NCBI RefSeq assembly: GCF_016107555.1
Contig: NZ_JABASU010000003.1
Span: 1 to 64,000, forward strand
Reading direction: 5' to 3'
From: Psychrobacter celer
Lineage (GTDB): Bacteria > Pseudomonadota > Gammaproteobacteria > Pseudomonadales > Moraxellaceae
DNA: 64,000 bases
Part shown: piece after piece, positions 9,026 to 18,120 of the stretch
Layout: every line of letters begins with the position of its first letter
How positions within the stretch are numbered: the stretch's first letter is position 1
The notes under the pieces: model-generated
What the model was told of the DNA's origin: nothing
Databases searched by the model: none
What the model saw: only the letters and a program-made list of their open reading frames with translations
Program-made: the position numbers and the translations under genes

Positions 9026-9319
9026 TTATAAGCGTTTGGGCTGAATGATGTGCTCCATGCGTTTGGCCAAACGGATATCCAAGCTTGAGATGCCACCGGT
9101 ATCGTGGTTGGTCAAGCGCACTTCTACCACATTGTAGATATTACGCCATTCAGGGTGATGCTCGAGCGCCTCCGCATGAAAAGCGGCTTGATTCATAAAG
9201 CTCATGGCTTCGATAAAGTCGCTAAAGTGATAGGTCTTGACGATACTATTGCCGTCACGTTGCCATCCTGCCAGATCTTCTAACTGTAGGTTGATTTGTT
9301 TGTCAGATAAACTACTCAT
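9026..9319 (-). CDS. phhB: Pterin-4a-carbinolamine dehydratase
   Basis: 97 residues, the usual length. Contains the family's EHHPEW motif (about residues 53-58) and the C-terminal [12 protein letters not shown]. It dehydrates 4a-hydroxytetrahydropterin, recycling the cofactor of phenylalanine hydroxylase; some members also serve in molybdopterin or folate-related chemistry. No phhA is adjacent. Ribosome site AAAGG before the ATG. The coding strand ends against the bidirectional terminator at 8961. Confidence 0.92.
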   Translation of the reverse strand: MSSLSDKQINLQLEDLAGWQRDGNSIVKTYHFSDFIEAMSFMNQAAFHAEALEHHPEWRNIYNVVEVRLTNHDTGGISSLDIRLAKRMEHIIQPKRL

Positions 9320-9421
9320 ATTAATAACCTTTATTGTTATGTGGTTTGGTTTATTAAAAAGAACGATGACGCAGCTGACTGGCGAACAGTCTGTTATATC
9401 AAGTATTTTATACCAAATTTT

Positions 9422-9721
9422 TTATACTAAGTCTTGATACTCAGGTCGTCTATTGATGTAGGAGGCGACAAATGAGCATTGCGGCACCACCTTTTTATCA
9501 TGAGCGCGGGCATAGTCGAGAGCATGCTTGACCAGTGCTGTACCAAGACCACGGCCGCCTAGCTCTTTTGGCACGATGGTATGGTCATACACCAGCTTGT
9601 CGTCGCGCTCCTGATAGCTGATATAGCCTGTATGACCGTCGATGGTGGTCTCAAAGCGGTTTGCGGACTCGTTGTGGGTGATGGTTGGGGCGTGGTCTGC
9701 AGTAAATTCCTGTGTACTCAT
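9422..9721 (-). CDS. Small GNAT-like N-acetyltransferase (YjdJ type)
   Basis: 99 residues. The acetyl-CoA-binding motif A is visible as ELGGRGLGTALVKHALDYAR (about 53-72), followed by CSFVASYINRRPEYQDL, the typical end of the short YjdJ/GCN5-related proteins. Substrate unknown. GGAG lies 6 bases before the second of two tandem ATGs, which is why 9721 rather than 9724 is chosen. About 100 bases upstream of phhB on the same strand. Confidence 0.85.
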   Translation of the reverse strand: MSTQEFTADHAPTITHNESANRFETTIDGHTGYISYQERDDKLVYDHTIVPKELGGRGLGTALVKHALDYARAHDKKVVPQCSFVASYINRRPEYQDLV

Positions 9722-10203
9722 CATATACTCCGTTGTTGGTTTTATCAGATAGCTTTAGGTTGAGGGTATTTAGACAGTGGCTCTTATACGAAAGCCCTAG
9801 ATCAATGTTTCTTATAAAAAGGCTCTAGATCTATGATAGATGGCGGCATTGTTTATTTATTATCTGCCCAAATACGTTATGCCTTATTATGCGCTGCCTG
9901 CGAGTAGATTTATAGCACTTTCGAGTAATCGTGGATAGGGTAAATGTTACGATAGCCTACCCTTATCAAAATCGTCAAGGCTCGTTGAGGTCGGCAAAAA
10001 ACTCGATAAGGTTGGCATATTTCACCAATTAATCCAATACTTTAGCAGAAAAGGCACGAAAGCCGTCTACTCGCTTGCAGGGTATGCGCCACAATGCGAT
10101 AATGGCAGACAATTTACAACCCTGATTTTTGAGGCGCAGCCCACTGAGCATCCGTGCAAAGTGCGACTGTCACGCCTTGTCTATGCAGTCTATCGGAGTG
10201 TTA
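9722..10203. other. Divergent intergenic region
   Basis: 482 bases upstream of ettA. The imperfect repeats gaaagccctagatcaatg (about 9790) and aaaggctctagatctatg (about 9820) are seen. No gene or clear promoter was recognised. Confidence 0.5.
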
Positions 10204-11865
10204 ATGGCTCAATATATTTACACGATGAACAACGTGTCAAAACTTGTTCCGCCTAAGCGTGAGATTCTAAAAAACATCAACCTATCGTTTTTCCCTGGTG
10301 CCAAAATTGGTGTGCTAGGTATCAATGGTGCGGGTAAGTCTACCTTGCTACGTATCATGGCAGGTGTCGATACTGAGTTTAGTGGTGAGGCGCGCGCGCA
10401 AACAGGTACCAAAGTCGGTTACCTACCGCAGGAGCCACAGCTTGATGACAGCAAAGACGTCCGTGGTAACGTCGAAGACGGTATGCGTGAGGCGTTAGAT
10501 GCGCTCGCGCGTTTGGATGCGATTTATGCCGAATACGCAGAGCCCGATGCCGACTTTGATAAGCTGGCCGAAGAGCAAGGCAAGATGGAAGACATCATCC
10601 AAGCGTGGGACGCTCATAACCTAAATACCCAGCTCGAAAAAGCCGCTGATGCGCTACGTCTGCCGCCATGGGATGCAGATGTCAGCAAATTATCTGGTGG
10701 TGAAAAACGCCGCGTGGCGCTATGCCGTCTGCTATTGTCACGCCCTGATATGCTACTACTTGACGAACCGACCAACCACTTGGACGCCGAATCTGTCGCG
10801 TGGCTTGAGCAGTTCTTGCAAAACTACAGTGGTACCATCGTCGCCATTACTCACGACCGTTATTTCTTAGACAACGTTGCGCAGTGGATTTTGGAGCTGG
10901 ACCGTGGCCATGGCTATCCTTATGAGGGTAACTATACTGAGTGGCTCGAGCAAAAGAACAACCGTCTTGAGCAGCAGCAAAAGCAAGAAGAGTCTTTTGC
11001 CAAAGCACTGAAAAAAGAGCTTGAGTGGATTCGTAAAAATCAAAAAGGCCAACAAGCCAAGTCCAAATCTCGTGTGCAGCGTTTTGAGGAGCTAAACTCA
11101 ACTGAGTTCCAAAAACGTAACGAAACCGCTGAGATTTATATTCCACCTGGTCCACGTCTGGGTAACAAGGTCATCGAAGTCAACAATATCTCCAAGTCTT
11201 TTGGTGATCGTTTGCTTTATGAAAACCTCAGCTTTAACGTGCCAGCAGGCGCCATCGTCGGTATCATCGGGCCAAACGGTGCGGGTAAAACCACGCTATT
11301 TAACATGATTACCGAGCGTGATACCCCAGATACTGGCTCAGTCGAGCTGGGCGAGAGTGTCAAGGTTGCCTATGTTGGTCAGGTACGTGACAACTTGGAC
11401 GATAACAAAACCGTCTGGGAAGAAGTATCAGATGGCCTTGATATCATCAAGGTAGGCGACTATGAGACCCCAAGCCGTGCTTATATTGGCCGCTTTAACT
11501 TCAAAGGCTCAGACCAGCAAAAGCATGTCGGACAGCTATCAGGTGGTGAGCGTAACCGCTTGCAATTGGCTAAGACACTAAAGCAGGGCGCTAACGTCTT
11601 GCTGCTTGATGAACCGTCAAACGACTTGGATATCGAAACTTTGCGTGCGCTAGAGGATGCGATTCAAGTATTCCCTGGTACCGTCATGGTGGTCTCGCAT
11701 GATCGCTGGTTCCTTGACCGTATCGCCACCCACATCTTGGCGTTCGAAGAAGAAGGCCCTGTATGGTTCGATGGTAACTACTCTGAGTTTGAAGCCTATC
11801 GCAAAAAGACCATGGGTGATGATGCTACTCCTAAGCGTATGAAGTATAAAAAGATTTCTACCTAA
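10204..11865 (+). CDS. ettA: Energy-dependent translational throttle protein (ABC-F)
   Basis: 553 residues from the ATG at 10204 (ribosome site CGGAG), matching E. coli EttA in length. Two ABC cassettes: Walker A GINGAGKST (about 39) with LSGGEKRR and LLLDEPTNHLD, and a second Walker A GPNGAGKTT (about 357) with LSGGERNRLQLAK and LLLDEPSNDLD. Between them lies the EttA linker (about 240-320), Lys/Gln/Glu-rich. There are no membrane segments, as expected for an ABC-F factor that binds the ribosomal E site and gates the first peptide bond according to the ATP/ADP ratio. Convergent with plsB. Confidence 0.95.
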   Translation: MAQYIYTMNNVSKLVPPKREILKNINLSFFPGAKIGVLGINGAGKSTLLRIMAGVDTEFSGEARAQTGTKVGYLPQEPQLDDSKDVRGNVEDGMREALDALARLDAIYAEYAEPDADFDKLAEEQGKMEDIIQAWDAHNLNTQLEKAADALRLPPWDADVSKLSGGEKRRVALCRLLLSRPDMLLLDEPTNHLDAESVAWLEQFLQNYSGTIVAITHDRYFLDNVAQWILELDRGHGYPYEGNYTEWLEQKNNRLEQQQKQEESFAKALKKELEWIRKNQKGQQAKSKSRVQRFEELNSTEFQKRNETAEIYIPPGPRLGNKVIEVNNISKSFGDRLLYENLSFNVPAGAIVGIIGPNGAGKTTLFNMITERDTPDTGSVELGESVKVAYVGQVRDNLDDNKTVWEEVSDGLDIIKVGDYETPSRAYIGRFNFKGSDQQKHVGQLSGGERNRLQLAKTLKQGANVLLLDEPSNDLDIETLRALEDAIQVFPGTVMVVSHDRWFLDRIATHILAFEEEGPVWFDGNYSEFEAYRKKTMGDDATPKRMKYKKIST

Positions 11866-11904
11866 GAGCGGTGCTTATGGTACTCAATAAAATATAGTGC
11901 TCAA

Positions 11905-11942
11905 TAAAAAAAGACCTCTAATCAGTTAGAGGTCTTTTTTTA
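11905..11942. terminator. Bidirectional terminator ettA/plsB
   Basis: Stem aagacctcta/tagaggtctt with A's on one side and eight T's on the other, between convergent genes. Confidence 0.93.
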
Positions 11943-11983
11943 AGCTGCTCAATATCTTGAGCAGCTTAATATAACGGTATCAA

Positions 11984-14683
11984 TTAACGCTTACGACCAA
12001 ATTTACGCTGCTTTTTATTGCTAATCTCAGTAATCGCGTGGGTAATCTCTTCTTCGTCTAAGCTTGCGACTTGCTGCAAGATTTGCATCATATCAGGCGT
12101 CAGAACGTACTTGGCATGGTGAGCGATGTCATTGATACGATGATCAAAGGTCAGCACCCCAGTTTCTTCATCTTTTTGTAAGTAGTCAAGGCGCGTCAAG
12201 GCACTGATAAAGCTGGTAAACAACGCCCGATCAAAGAAATCCGGAATGTCGTCGGCATATAGCACCGACAAGCGCTGACCGAGCAAGTGACACAAATCCA
12301 CGACCTCCTTTTCAGTCAGATTGCCCGAGCCTTGCTGCGCGAGTAGGGCAAGGGTCATAAAGTAACGCTCGAGACTCTGCCCGACAGGCGTGGCCAGTAC
12401 TTGTAGCTGCTGATAGCCTTTACTATTGGACTCAGGGACGCTCAAGATACCATCGCCAAGCTCGACGATAAGACCATGAGCGAGCAGGCTATCGACTTTT
12501 TTGTTGAGGGTATCGTTTAGGCTGTGCGCCGGATAGTACAAAAACAGCTCGCTTTGTAAAAATGGATACATCTGTGTGGCAATATTGTCCAAACGGCTGC
12601 GCTCGATGCGGCCATTACGAGCGACCAAGGCCGATAAGAACGACAGCAAAATAAAGACGTGCAATATATTGTTACGGAAGTAGCTGAGCAACGCTGCCTG
12701 CTTGCCAGCAATCTGAATGATGTCGCCTAAGATATGCGGCGTGCGCTCGATGAGCTTGAGCTTGATACCATAATCAATGATTTGCTGCGGGCTCATATCG
12801 GTGATAAAAGTATCATCGGCATAAGGCAGCTGCTGGGCGAGCCCCTGATACAAGGCGATTTGCTCGCGGCAAATGTTTTCATCAAGCGCCGCTTTTGGGG
12901 CTGATAGCAATACCAGTGACAATAACGATACTGGCGTGATGACAGCGGCTTTGTTGATATGCTGCATGATTTTGACGCCGATATTGTCCACCATGGCGCT
13001 GGTTTTTTCGTCAAGTGGGGTATCGGTGCGATCGGCAGGCAGGCTGTCTGCTGGTACATCAAACTTGGTCATAAAATCGCTTAGGTGCAACGGCGTACCA
13101 AAGCTCAAATGGACATTACCAAAGATACGCTCGATCTTGCGCCCGACTTTGAGTAAGCCGATAAGGGATTCGGACTCTTTTGGCTTGCCCTTTAGCTCGC
13201 CGACGTAGGTGCCGCCCTCCATAATGCGCTCATAACCGATATAGGTCGGAATAAACACCACAGGCTTGTTGGTATGGCGCAGCTGGCTATGAACCGTCAT
13301 CGCCAGCATGCCCATCTTCGGCGGTAGCAGTCGCCCTGAGCGAGAGCGGCCCCCTTCGATAAAGTATTCAATCGGCGTGTTGCGGGTGATGAGAGTATGC
13401 ATATACTCACGCAACACCGCGGTATAAAGCGCGTTACCACGGAAACTACGGCGAATATAAAACGCTACCGCGCCGCGTAGTAGCGGCCCTAATACTGGTA
13501 CGTCTAAATTGTCACCAGCGGCGACATAAGGAATGCTCAGACCGCGCTTGTAGATGACATAAGACAATAGCAAATAATCGACATGGCTACGATGACACGG
13601 CACATAGACCAGCTCGTAGTCTGCCGCCAGCTCGCGTACGCGCTCGAAATGATGGACTTCGACGCCATCATATAGCTGTGTCCATAGCCACGTCAAAAAC
13701 TTGTAAAAACCACGAATGATCGAGTGCGAGTAGTCGTTGACCATCTCATTGGCATAGCCTTTGGCGACACTGCGCGCTTCGCGTACGCTGGTACCCGTAG
13801 CCTTGGCCTCGGCTTCTATCGCGTGCTTGATGGCAGGCGAGTACACGAGCTTGTCTACAAGGTTGCGGCGGTCTGATAAATCAGGGCCCAGCATACTGGC
13901 GCGCTGCTTGTCCAGATAGGTGGTGAGCTGCTGCTGCAACATCCGCACCAGCTCGCGATTGCCATCCACGCCAGTGGTCAGGGTATAAGCGGGCATCTCA
14001 TCGCTGACAGGTTGAGCATGGTCGTCTTCTACGGGCGTGGTATGTAATTGCTCGTGGATCAGCGCACGCAAGTCCTGCGGCGGATGAAACTGCACAAAGG
14101 TATCGCGCCCCATCACTCCGATATTAAATAATTGCTTGGTGATGCTTGGGTCTTCCCAGTTATCGGCGGTCAACAGCTTAAATAACGAGTCCTCTTTTTC
14201 TGGCGCGCGTCCCCACAAAATAGACACCGGTACCAACCGAACCTTCAGCTCCGGGTACTGCAACACCGCAGAGACCAAACGCGATAGACGCGGCGAGAGT
14301 TGGCTGTCTTTGGCACTTGGGTGCTTTAAAAAGATAATAGCGGCGTTTTCTTTGATGTTATGAGCGCTATCTTGGACGCCGACCAACGCAGGCGGCAGGT
14401 TGTGCTCTTGGGTCTGTAGGTCAATCAAAATACTATTGGAGCGCGAATAATCTTGCAGCACATAAAACCTGAGCGTCTGATCATCGCTGTCAAATTCAGG
14501 CAGCTCTCCTAGTAGTTTGGGTTTGACCGCGACGTCCAGCATTTGTCCCGATAGCTTGCGATAGAGCTGATTGATCGGGGCGTTTGCATAAGGCTTAGGC
14601 GTGACTGGTTGGCCGTCAGTTGCGGCGTTGTCCGTGGTGACGGGCGCTTTAAAAATCCGTTTTTTTAGGAACTTCGGTATCAT
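11984..14683 (-). CDS. plsB: Glycerol-3-phosphate 1-O-acyltransferase
   Basis: 899 residues, longer than E. coli PlsB (807). It carries the acyltransferase motifs: HX4D in PCHRSHVDYLLLSY (about 370-385), the glycerol-3-phosphate-binding FIEGGRSRSGRLLPPKMG (about 440-457) and VFIPTYIGYERIMEG (about 475-490). It transfers acyl groups from acyl-ACP or acyl-CoA to the sn-1 position of glycerol-3-phosphate, the first step of phospholipid synthesis, at the inner membrane. The ATG at 14683 is the first real ATG; the longer frame would need a TTG. The extra length is mostly in the N-terminal 250 residues and the C-terminal tail, which ends in a basic KKQRKFGRKR. Confidence 0.95.
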   Translation of the reverse strand: MIPKFLKKRIFKAPVTTDNAATDGQPVTPKPYANAPINQLYRKLSGQMLDVAVKPKLLGELPEFDSDDQTLRFYVLQDYSRSNSILIDLQTQEHNLPPALVGVQDSAHNIKENAAIIFLKHPSAKDSQLSPRLSRLVSAVLQYPELKVRLVPVSILWGRAPEKEDSLFKLLTADNWEDPSITKQLFNIGVMGRDTFVQFHPPQDLRALIHEQLHTTPVEDDHAQPVSDEMPAYTLTTGVDGNRELVRMLQQQLTTYLDKQRASMLGPDLSDRRNLVDKLVYSPAIKHAIEAEAKATGTSVREARSVAKGYANEMVNDYSHSIIRGFYKFLTWLWTQLYDGVEVHHFERVRELAADYELVYVPCHRSHVDYLLLSYVIYKRGLSIPYVAAGDNLDVPVLGPLLRGAVAFYIRRSFRGNALYTAVLREYMHTLITRNTPIEYFIEGGRSRSGRLLPPKMGMLAMTVHSQLRHTNKPVVFIPTYIGYERIMEGGTYVGELKGKPKESESLIGLLKVGRKIERIFGNVHLSFGTPLHLSDFMTKFDVPADSLPADRTDTPLDEKTSAMVDNIGVKIMQHINKAAVITPVSLLSLVLLSAPKAALDENICREQIALYQGLAQQLPYADDTFITDMSPQQIIDYGIKLKLIERTPHILGDIIQIAGKQAALLSYFRNNILHVFILLSFLSALVARNGRIERSRLDNIATQMYPFLQSELFLYYPAHSLNDTLNKKVDSLLAHGLIVELGDGILSVPESNSKGYQQLQVLATPVGQSLERYFMTLALLAQQGSGNLTEKEVVDLCHLLGQRLSVLYADDIPDFFDRALFTSFISALTRLDYLQKDEETGVLTFDHRINDIAHHAKYVLTPDMMQILQQVASLDEEEITHAITEISNKKQRKFGRKR

Positions 14684-15030
14684 AATCAGTATCAAAAATC
14701 ATCAAATATAGTGCGCTTATGATGCCATAAAAGCCAGCAAAGCGATATATGCTGTCTGTATATACTACTAATATTCATATGCCAGTGGTCATCGCTTATC
14801 TGTCAGTCATCAGGCAGTAAGCGAGAACAGCGCTTAAAGACAGCACTTAAGGGCAGCAATGAAGCAATGAAAGACAGTATTTAAAAACAAGGCTAGGCGC
14901 GCGCAGCTGGCGGTACAATCGTTTGAAAGTTGACCCGTTTAGCGCAATAATGGACGCACTGACTGATGAAAACCGCTCTGTTCTGATATCTATTAGAATA
15001 TATCTATTAAAAAAGGTAAGTGAACCCCCT
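14684..15030. other. Divergent intergenic region plsB/ybaK
   Basis: 347 bases. A direct or imperfect repetition of agacagcacttaagggcagc-like sequence is seen near 14840-14880. No promoter strong enough to call. Confidence 0.45.
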
Positions 15031-15519
15031 ATGACGCCTGCTATCAATCTTGCCAAAAAACACCGTCTGGATTATCAATTACACGAATACACCCATGATG
15101 CACAAGCGGCCTCTTTTGGTCTTGAGGCGGCAGAAAAACTGGGCGTAGATGCCGCTCAAGTCTTTAAGACCTTAGTGGTATCGAGCGATGCAGGCGCGCT
15201 TGCCGTGGCCATATTGCCCGTTGATAAGACCTTAAACTTCAAAAAAATGGCCAAAGCCTTGTCTGCTACCAAAGCCTTGGCTTGCAAAAAAGTACAAATG
15301 GCGGATAGCAAACTGGTTGAGCGCACGACCGGCTACGTACTAGGCGGCGTCAGCCCGCTTGGACAAAAAAAGCGCTTGCCGACGATGATAGATTGCTCGG
15401 CTCAAACGCAGTCTACCATCTACGTCAGCGGTGGCCGTCGCGGCTTAGAGATAGAGTTGCCGCCGCATCAATTGGCGACGACGCTAAATGCGCATTTTGC
15501 TGCGATCACCGATGACTAG
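15031..15519 (+). CDS. ybaK: Cys-tRNA(Pro)/Cys-tRNA(Cys) deacylase
   Basis: 162 residues. YbaK/EbsC fold with the N-terminal HRLDYQLHEYTHDA, the conserved AAQVFKTLVV and the GYVLGGVSPLGQKKRLPT signature (about 101-118) containing the GGVSP loop. It hydrolyses mischarged Cys-tRNA(Pro) in the cytoplasm, and in some members Cys-tRNA(Cys). The start is set by aaaaggtaagtg before the ATG; an in-frame upstream extension lacks family similarity. It stands alone and is followed by a terminator shared with the convergent acyl-CoA dehydrogenase gene. Confidence 0.92.
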   Translation: MTPAINLAKKHRLDYQLHEYTHDAQAASFGLEAAEKLGVDAAQVFKTLVVSSDAGALAVAILPVDKTLNFKKMAKALSATKALACKKVQMADSKLVERTTGYVLGGVSPLGQKKRLPTMIDCSAQTQSTIYVSGGRRGLEIELPPHQLATTLNAHFAAITDD

Positions 15520-15572
15520 CAGCATGGTATCGACATGGTATCGATAGGCTGATGGCTGTCGGTGTTTGCGAC

Positions 15573-15601
15573 TATCGTTTTTATACTGCACTCACTCTAT
15601 A
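15573..15601. repeat. Relic end of the TATAG element family
   Basis: tatcgtttttatactg followed by cactcactctata closely matches the right end of the element at 54680-54825. No left end is visible, so this is probably a decayed copy. Confidence 0.35.
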
Positions 15602-15664
15602 TAACTCGACCACATTTTTATCTTCTCACAGATGTTTTTTTCGCTTTTTGATATTCTATGACAC

Positions 15665-15698
15665 ATAAAAAAAGCGCCTAAATCATAGGCGCTTTTTT
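15665..15698. terminator. Bidirectional terminator ybaK/acyl-CoA dehydrogenase
   Basis: Stem aaaagcgccta/taggcgctttt with A7 before and T7 after, between convergent genes. Confidence 0.92.
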
Positions 15699-15727
15699 AT
15701 CGTTATAAATGAGTGCGAGAGGCAGTC

Positions 15728-17548
15728 TTAGTCTAAGAAAGCAAAGCTGTCGATATCCATCGCTGTCATGCTCTCGCTTGGGGCAACCATACTTTCAGCA
15801 TGACCTGAGGTGCGTGGCAGTAGCTTATCGAAATAGAACTCAGCGGTTTGGATCTTCGCTTGGTAGAACTCTGGCGCTTCTGTGCCGCCGTTTTTGAGCT
15901 TGTCATACGCGACCGCTGCCATACGCGCCCAGTGATAGCCCATCATCACATAGCCTGAGTACATCAAAAAGTCATCAGAGGCCGCAGAGATGATTTCGCG
16001 GTCTTTACGTGCCATCAGCATCAGACGAACGGTCAAGGTGTTCCATTCAGCACATAGCTTGGTCAATGCCCAAACGAACTTACGCATGTCTTTATCAAGG
16101 GCATACTCGCCGCACCATTTCATGATGCTTGAGGTATAGTCACGGATGATCTTGCCTTTAGATTGCAAGATGACCTTACGACCGAGCAAATCTAACGCCT
16201 GTACACCCGTGGTACCTTCGTACATGGTTGCGATACGGGCATCACGAGCAATCAGCTCCATACCCCATTCTTTGATATAGCCATGGCCGCCATAGACTTG
16301 CTGACCGTGTTTGGCCGCCTCGATACCCAGCTCAGTTAAGAAGCCTTTTAGGATGGGGGTATAAAAACCTAGCTTGTCATCCCATTTCTCAAACTCTGCT
16401 TCATCGCCATTGGCCACGCCTTGTGCCATTTTGTCCGCATAGCGCGCTGAGTGATAGATCATCGAACGACCACCTTCAGCAAAGGCTTTTTGCGTCAGTA
16501 GCATACGACGAACATCGGCATGATGAATGATGGCATCTGCCACTTTTTTAGGATCCTTGGTGCCTGATAAGGTGCGCATCGAGCGACGCTCTTTGGCATA
16601 AGGCAAGGCGTTTTGGAAAGACAGCTCGGTGTGTGCCAGACCTTGGATACCTGTACCGATACGAGCAGTATTCATAAAGGTAAACATCGCCTTTAGGCCT
16701 TTATTTGGCTCACCAATAAGATAACCAGTCGCACCATCAAAGTTCAATACACAGGTCGAAGACGAGCTGATACCCATTTTGTGCTCAATTGAACCACAGA
16801 CGACTGCATTGCGTTCACCGGCCTCACCTTCAGCATTGGGCGTGAATTTTGGTACAATAAAGAGCGAGATACCGCGCGTGCCTTCTGGGGCATCGGGTAG
16901 GCGTGCTAAAGTAATGTGAATGATGTTATCTGTTAGGTCGTGCTCACCGCTTGAGATAAAGATTTTGGTGCCGCTGATTTTATACGTACCGTCTTCTTGC
17001 GGGATGGCTTTTGATTTTACTTGTCCCAAGTCGGTACCACACTGCGGCTCAGTCAGACACATGGTACCTGACCATGAGCCTTCGACCAGCTTTGGTAGAT
17101 AGATGGCTTTTTGCTCATCAGAGCCGTACTGTAATAAGGTGTTGATACAGCCAGTAGATAGACCAGGATACATCGCCCATGGCCAGTTGGCCGTGCCGAT
17201 CATCTCAGATTTAATGAGGTTAATGGACATCGGCAAGTTCATACCGCCGTACTGTTCAGGGTATGAGATGCCTTGCCAGCCGCCTTCTACAAATTGGTCA
17301 TAAGCTTCTTTAAAGCCCTTTGGTGTGGTGACTTCGCCATTTTCAAAATGACAGCCTTCTTCGTCAGCAGGCTGGTAAAGTGGTGATAGGACGTTTTCGG
17401 CAAAATCCGCCATGCCTTGCAAGATCATATCAACGGTTTCGGGATCAGCGTTTTCGCCGTTGTCTAAGCTTTTGTAGTGCGTCTGATAATCAAACACATC
17501 GTTGATCAAAAATTTGATATCACGTAAGGGTGCTTTGTAAGTTAACAT
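15728..17548 (-). CDS. Long-form acyl-CoA dehydrogenase (DmdC/FadE-like, about 600 residues)
   Basis: 606 residues from the ATG at 17548 (AGAGAG upstream). Segments in order: the short N-terminal extension of this class (MLTYKAPLRDIKFLINDVFD), the FAD/substrate motif MCLTEPQCGTDLG (about 155-170), the second dehydrogenase signature (about 410-450) with DARIATMYEGTTGVQA, whose Glu is the likely base, and the C-terminal extra domain. The family oxidises acyl-CoA thioesters to enoyl-CoA with electrons passed to ETF. Relatives include 3-methylmercaptopropionyl-CoA dehydrogenase, but the substrate cannot be set from sequence. No other beta-oxidation gene is adjacent. Confidence 0.88.
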   Translation of the reverse strand: MLTYKAPLRDIKFLINDVFDYQTHYKSLDNGENADPETVDMILQGMADFAENVLSPLYQPADEEGCHFENGEVTTPKGFKEAYDQFVEGGWQGISYPEQYGGMNLPMSINLIKSEMIGTANWPWAMYPGLSTGCINTLLQYGSDEQKAIYLPKLVEGSWSGTMCLTEPQCGTDLGQVKSKAIPQEDGTYKISGTKIFISSGEHDLTDNIIHITLARLPDAPEGTRGISLFIVPKFTPNAEGEAGERNAVVCGSIEHKMGISSSSTCVLNFDGATGYLIGEPNKGLKAMFTFMNTARIGTGIQGLAHTELSFQNALPYAKERRSMRTLSGTKDPKKVADAIIHHADVRRMLLTQKAFAEGGRSMIYHSARYADKMAQGVANGDEAEFEKWDDKLGFYTPILKGFLTELGIEAAKHGQQVYGGHGYIKEWGMELIARDARIATMYEGTTGVQALDLLGRKVILQSKGKIIRDYTSSIMKWCGEYALDKDMRKFVWALTKLCAEWNTLTVRLMLMARKDREIISAASDDFLMYSGYVMMGYHWARMAAVAYDKLKNGGTEAPEFYQAKIQTAEFYFDKLLPRTSGHAESMVAPSESMTAMDIDSFAFLD

Positions 17549-18120
17549 AATCGCTCTCTTTGGTTGGTTCGCTCTCATAGGATTGTGGCGCAGTCGTTGA
17601 GCCAGTGTTTATGTAAGCGATCTTTACTTATTTGGGATAGAGGTAGACACTGTATCTATTTGATAGCCAATGGTCTGTTGGTCGTCTGTCAGTGGTCATG
17701 GAGGGTGATAAGAGCAGCCAGTCGATGTCTTCCATGAAAGCCCTACAAACGTCCTTAGTAAAAGTCAGCTGCTATGGCGTTTGTACGAGTATAAATCTTC
17801 TATGCGTACAAATATACAATATATAACTAATATTCATGTTTTTAATAAAAGTTTATTACTTTTAGTTTTGTCGAAATGCGAATGATGGGGCTTTTTTTAG
17901 TCTGTTACTTTTATCACTTTCTTTTAGCAGTTTTATCTTAGCACTTTTATATCAACACCTTTATATCAGTGTTTTTATATCAGTGCTCTACTTTTGTGAC
18001 CGTCGTTATCACAGCGGTCTAGGAGTAAGAGCAGCGTGACAATAATCAGCAGGCATTACCTAAAGAGCAAGGTAGGCCACCGAACAAATACACCTATATC
18101 TAGGAGACAGTAGGCCAATT
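17549..18120. other. Divergent intergenic region with 14-base tandem repeats
   Basis: 572 AT-rich bases upstream of both the dehydrogenase and the FUSC-like gene. The tandem repeat at 17915-17984 is the main feature; ctaggagac (about 18100) is the likely ribosome site of the next gene. Confidence 0.55.
17915..17984. repeat. Five imperfect 14-base tandem repeats
   Basis: Units cactttcttttagc, agttttatcttagc, acttttatatcaac, acctttatatcagt and gtttttatatcagt; the last three are the most alike. It may act as an AT-rich promoter spacer or binding array, or be neutral slippage. Confidence 0.6.

Noticed and set aside
17915-17984. CRISPR-like repeat array
   Set aside because: Units are 14 bases, directly adjacent and imperfect, with no spacers or cas genes.
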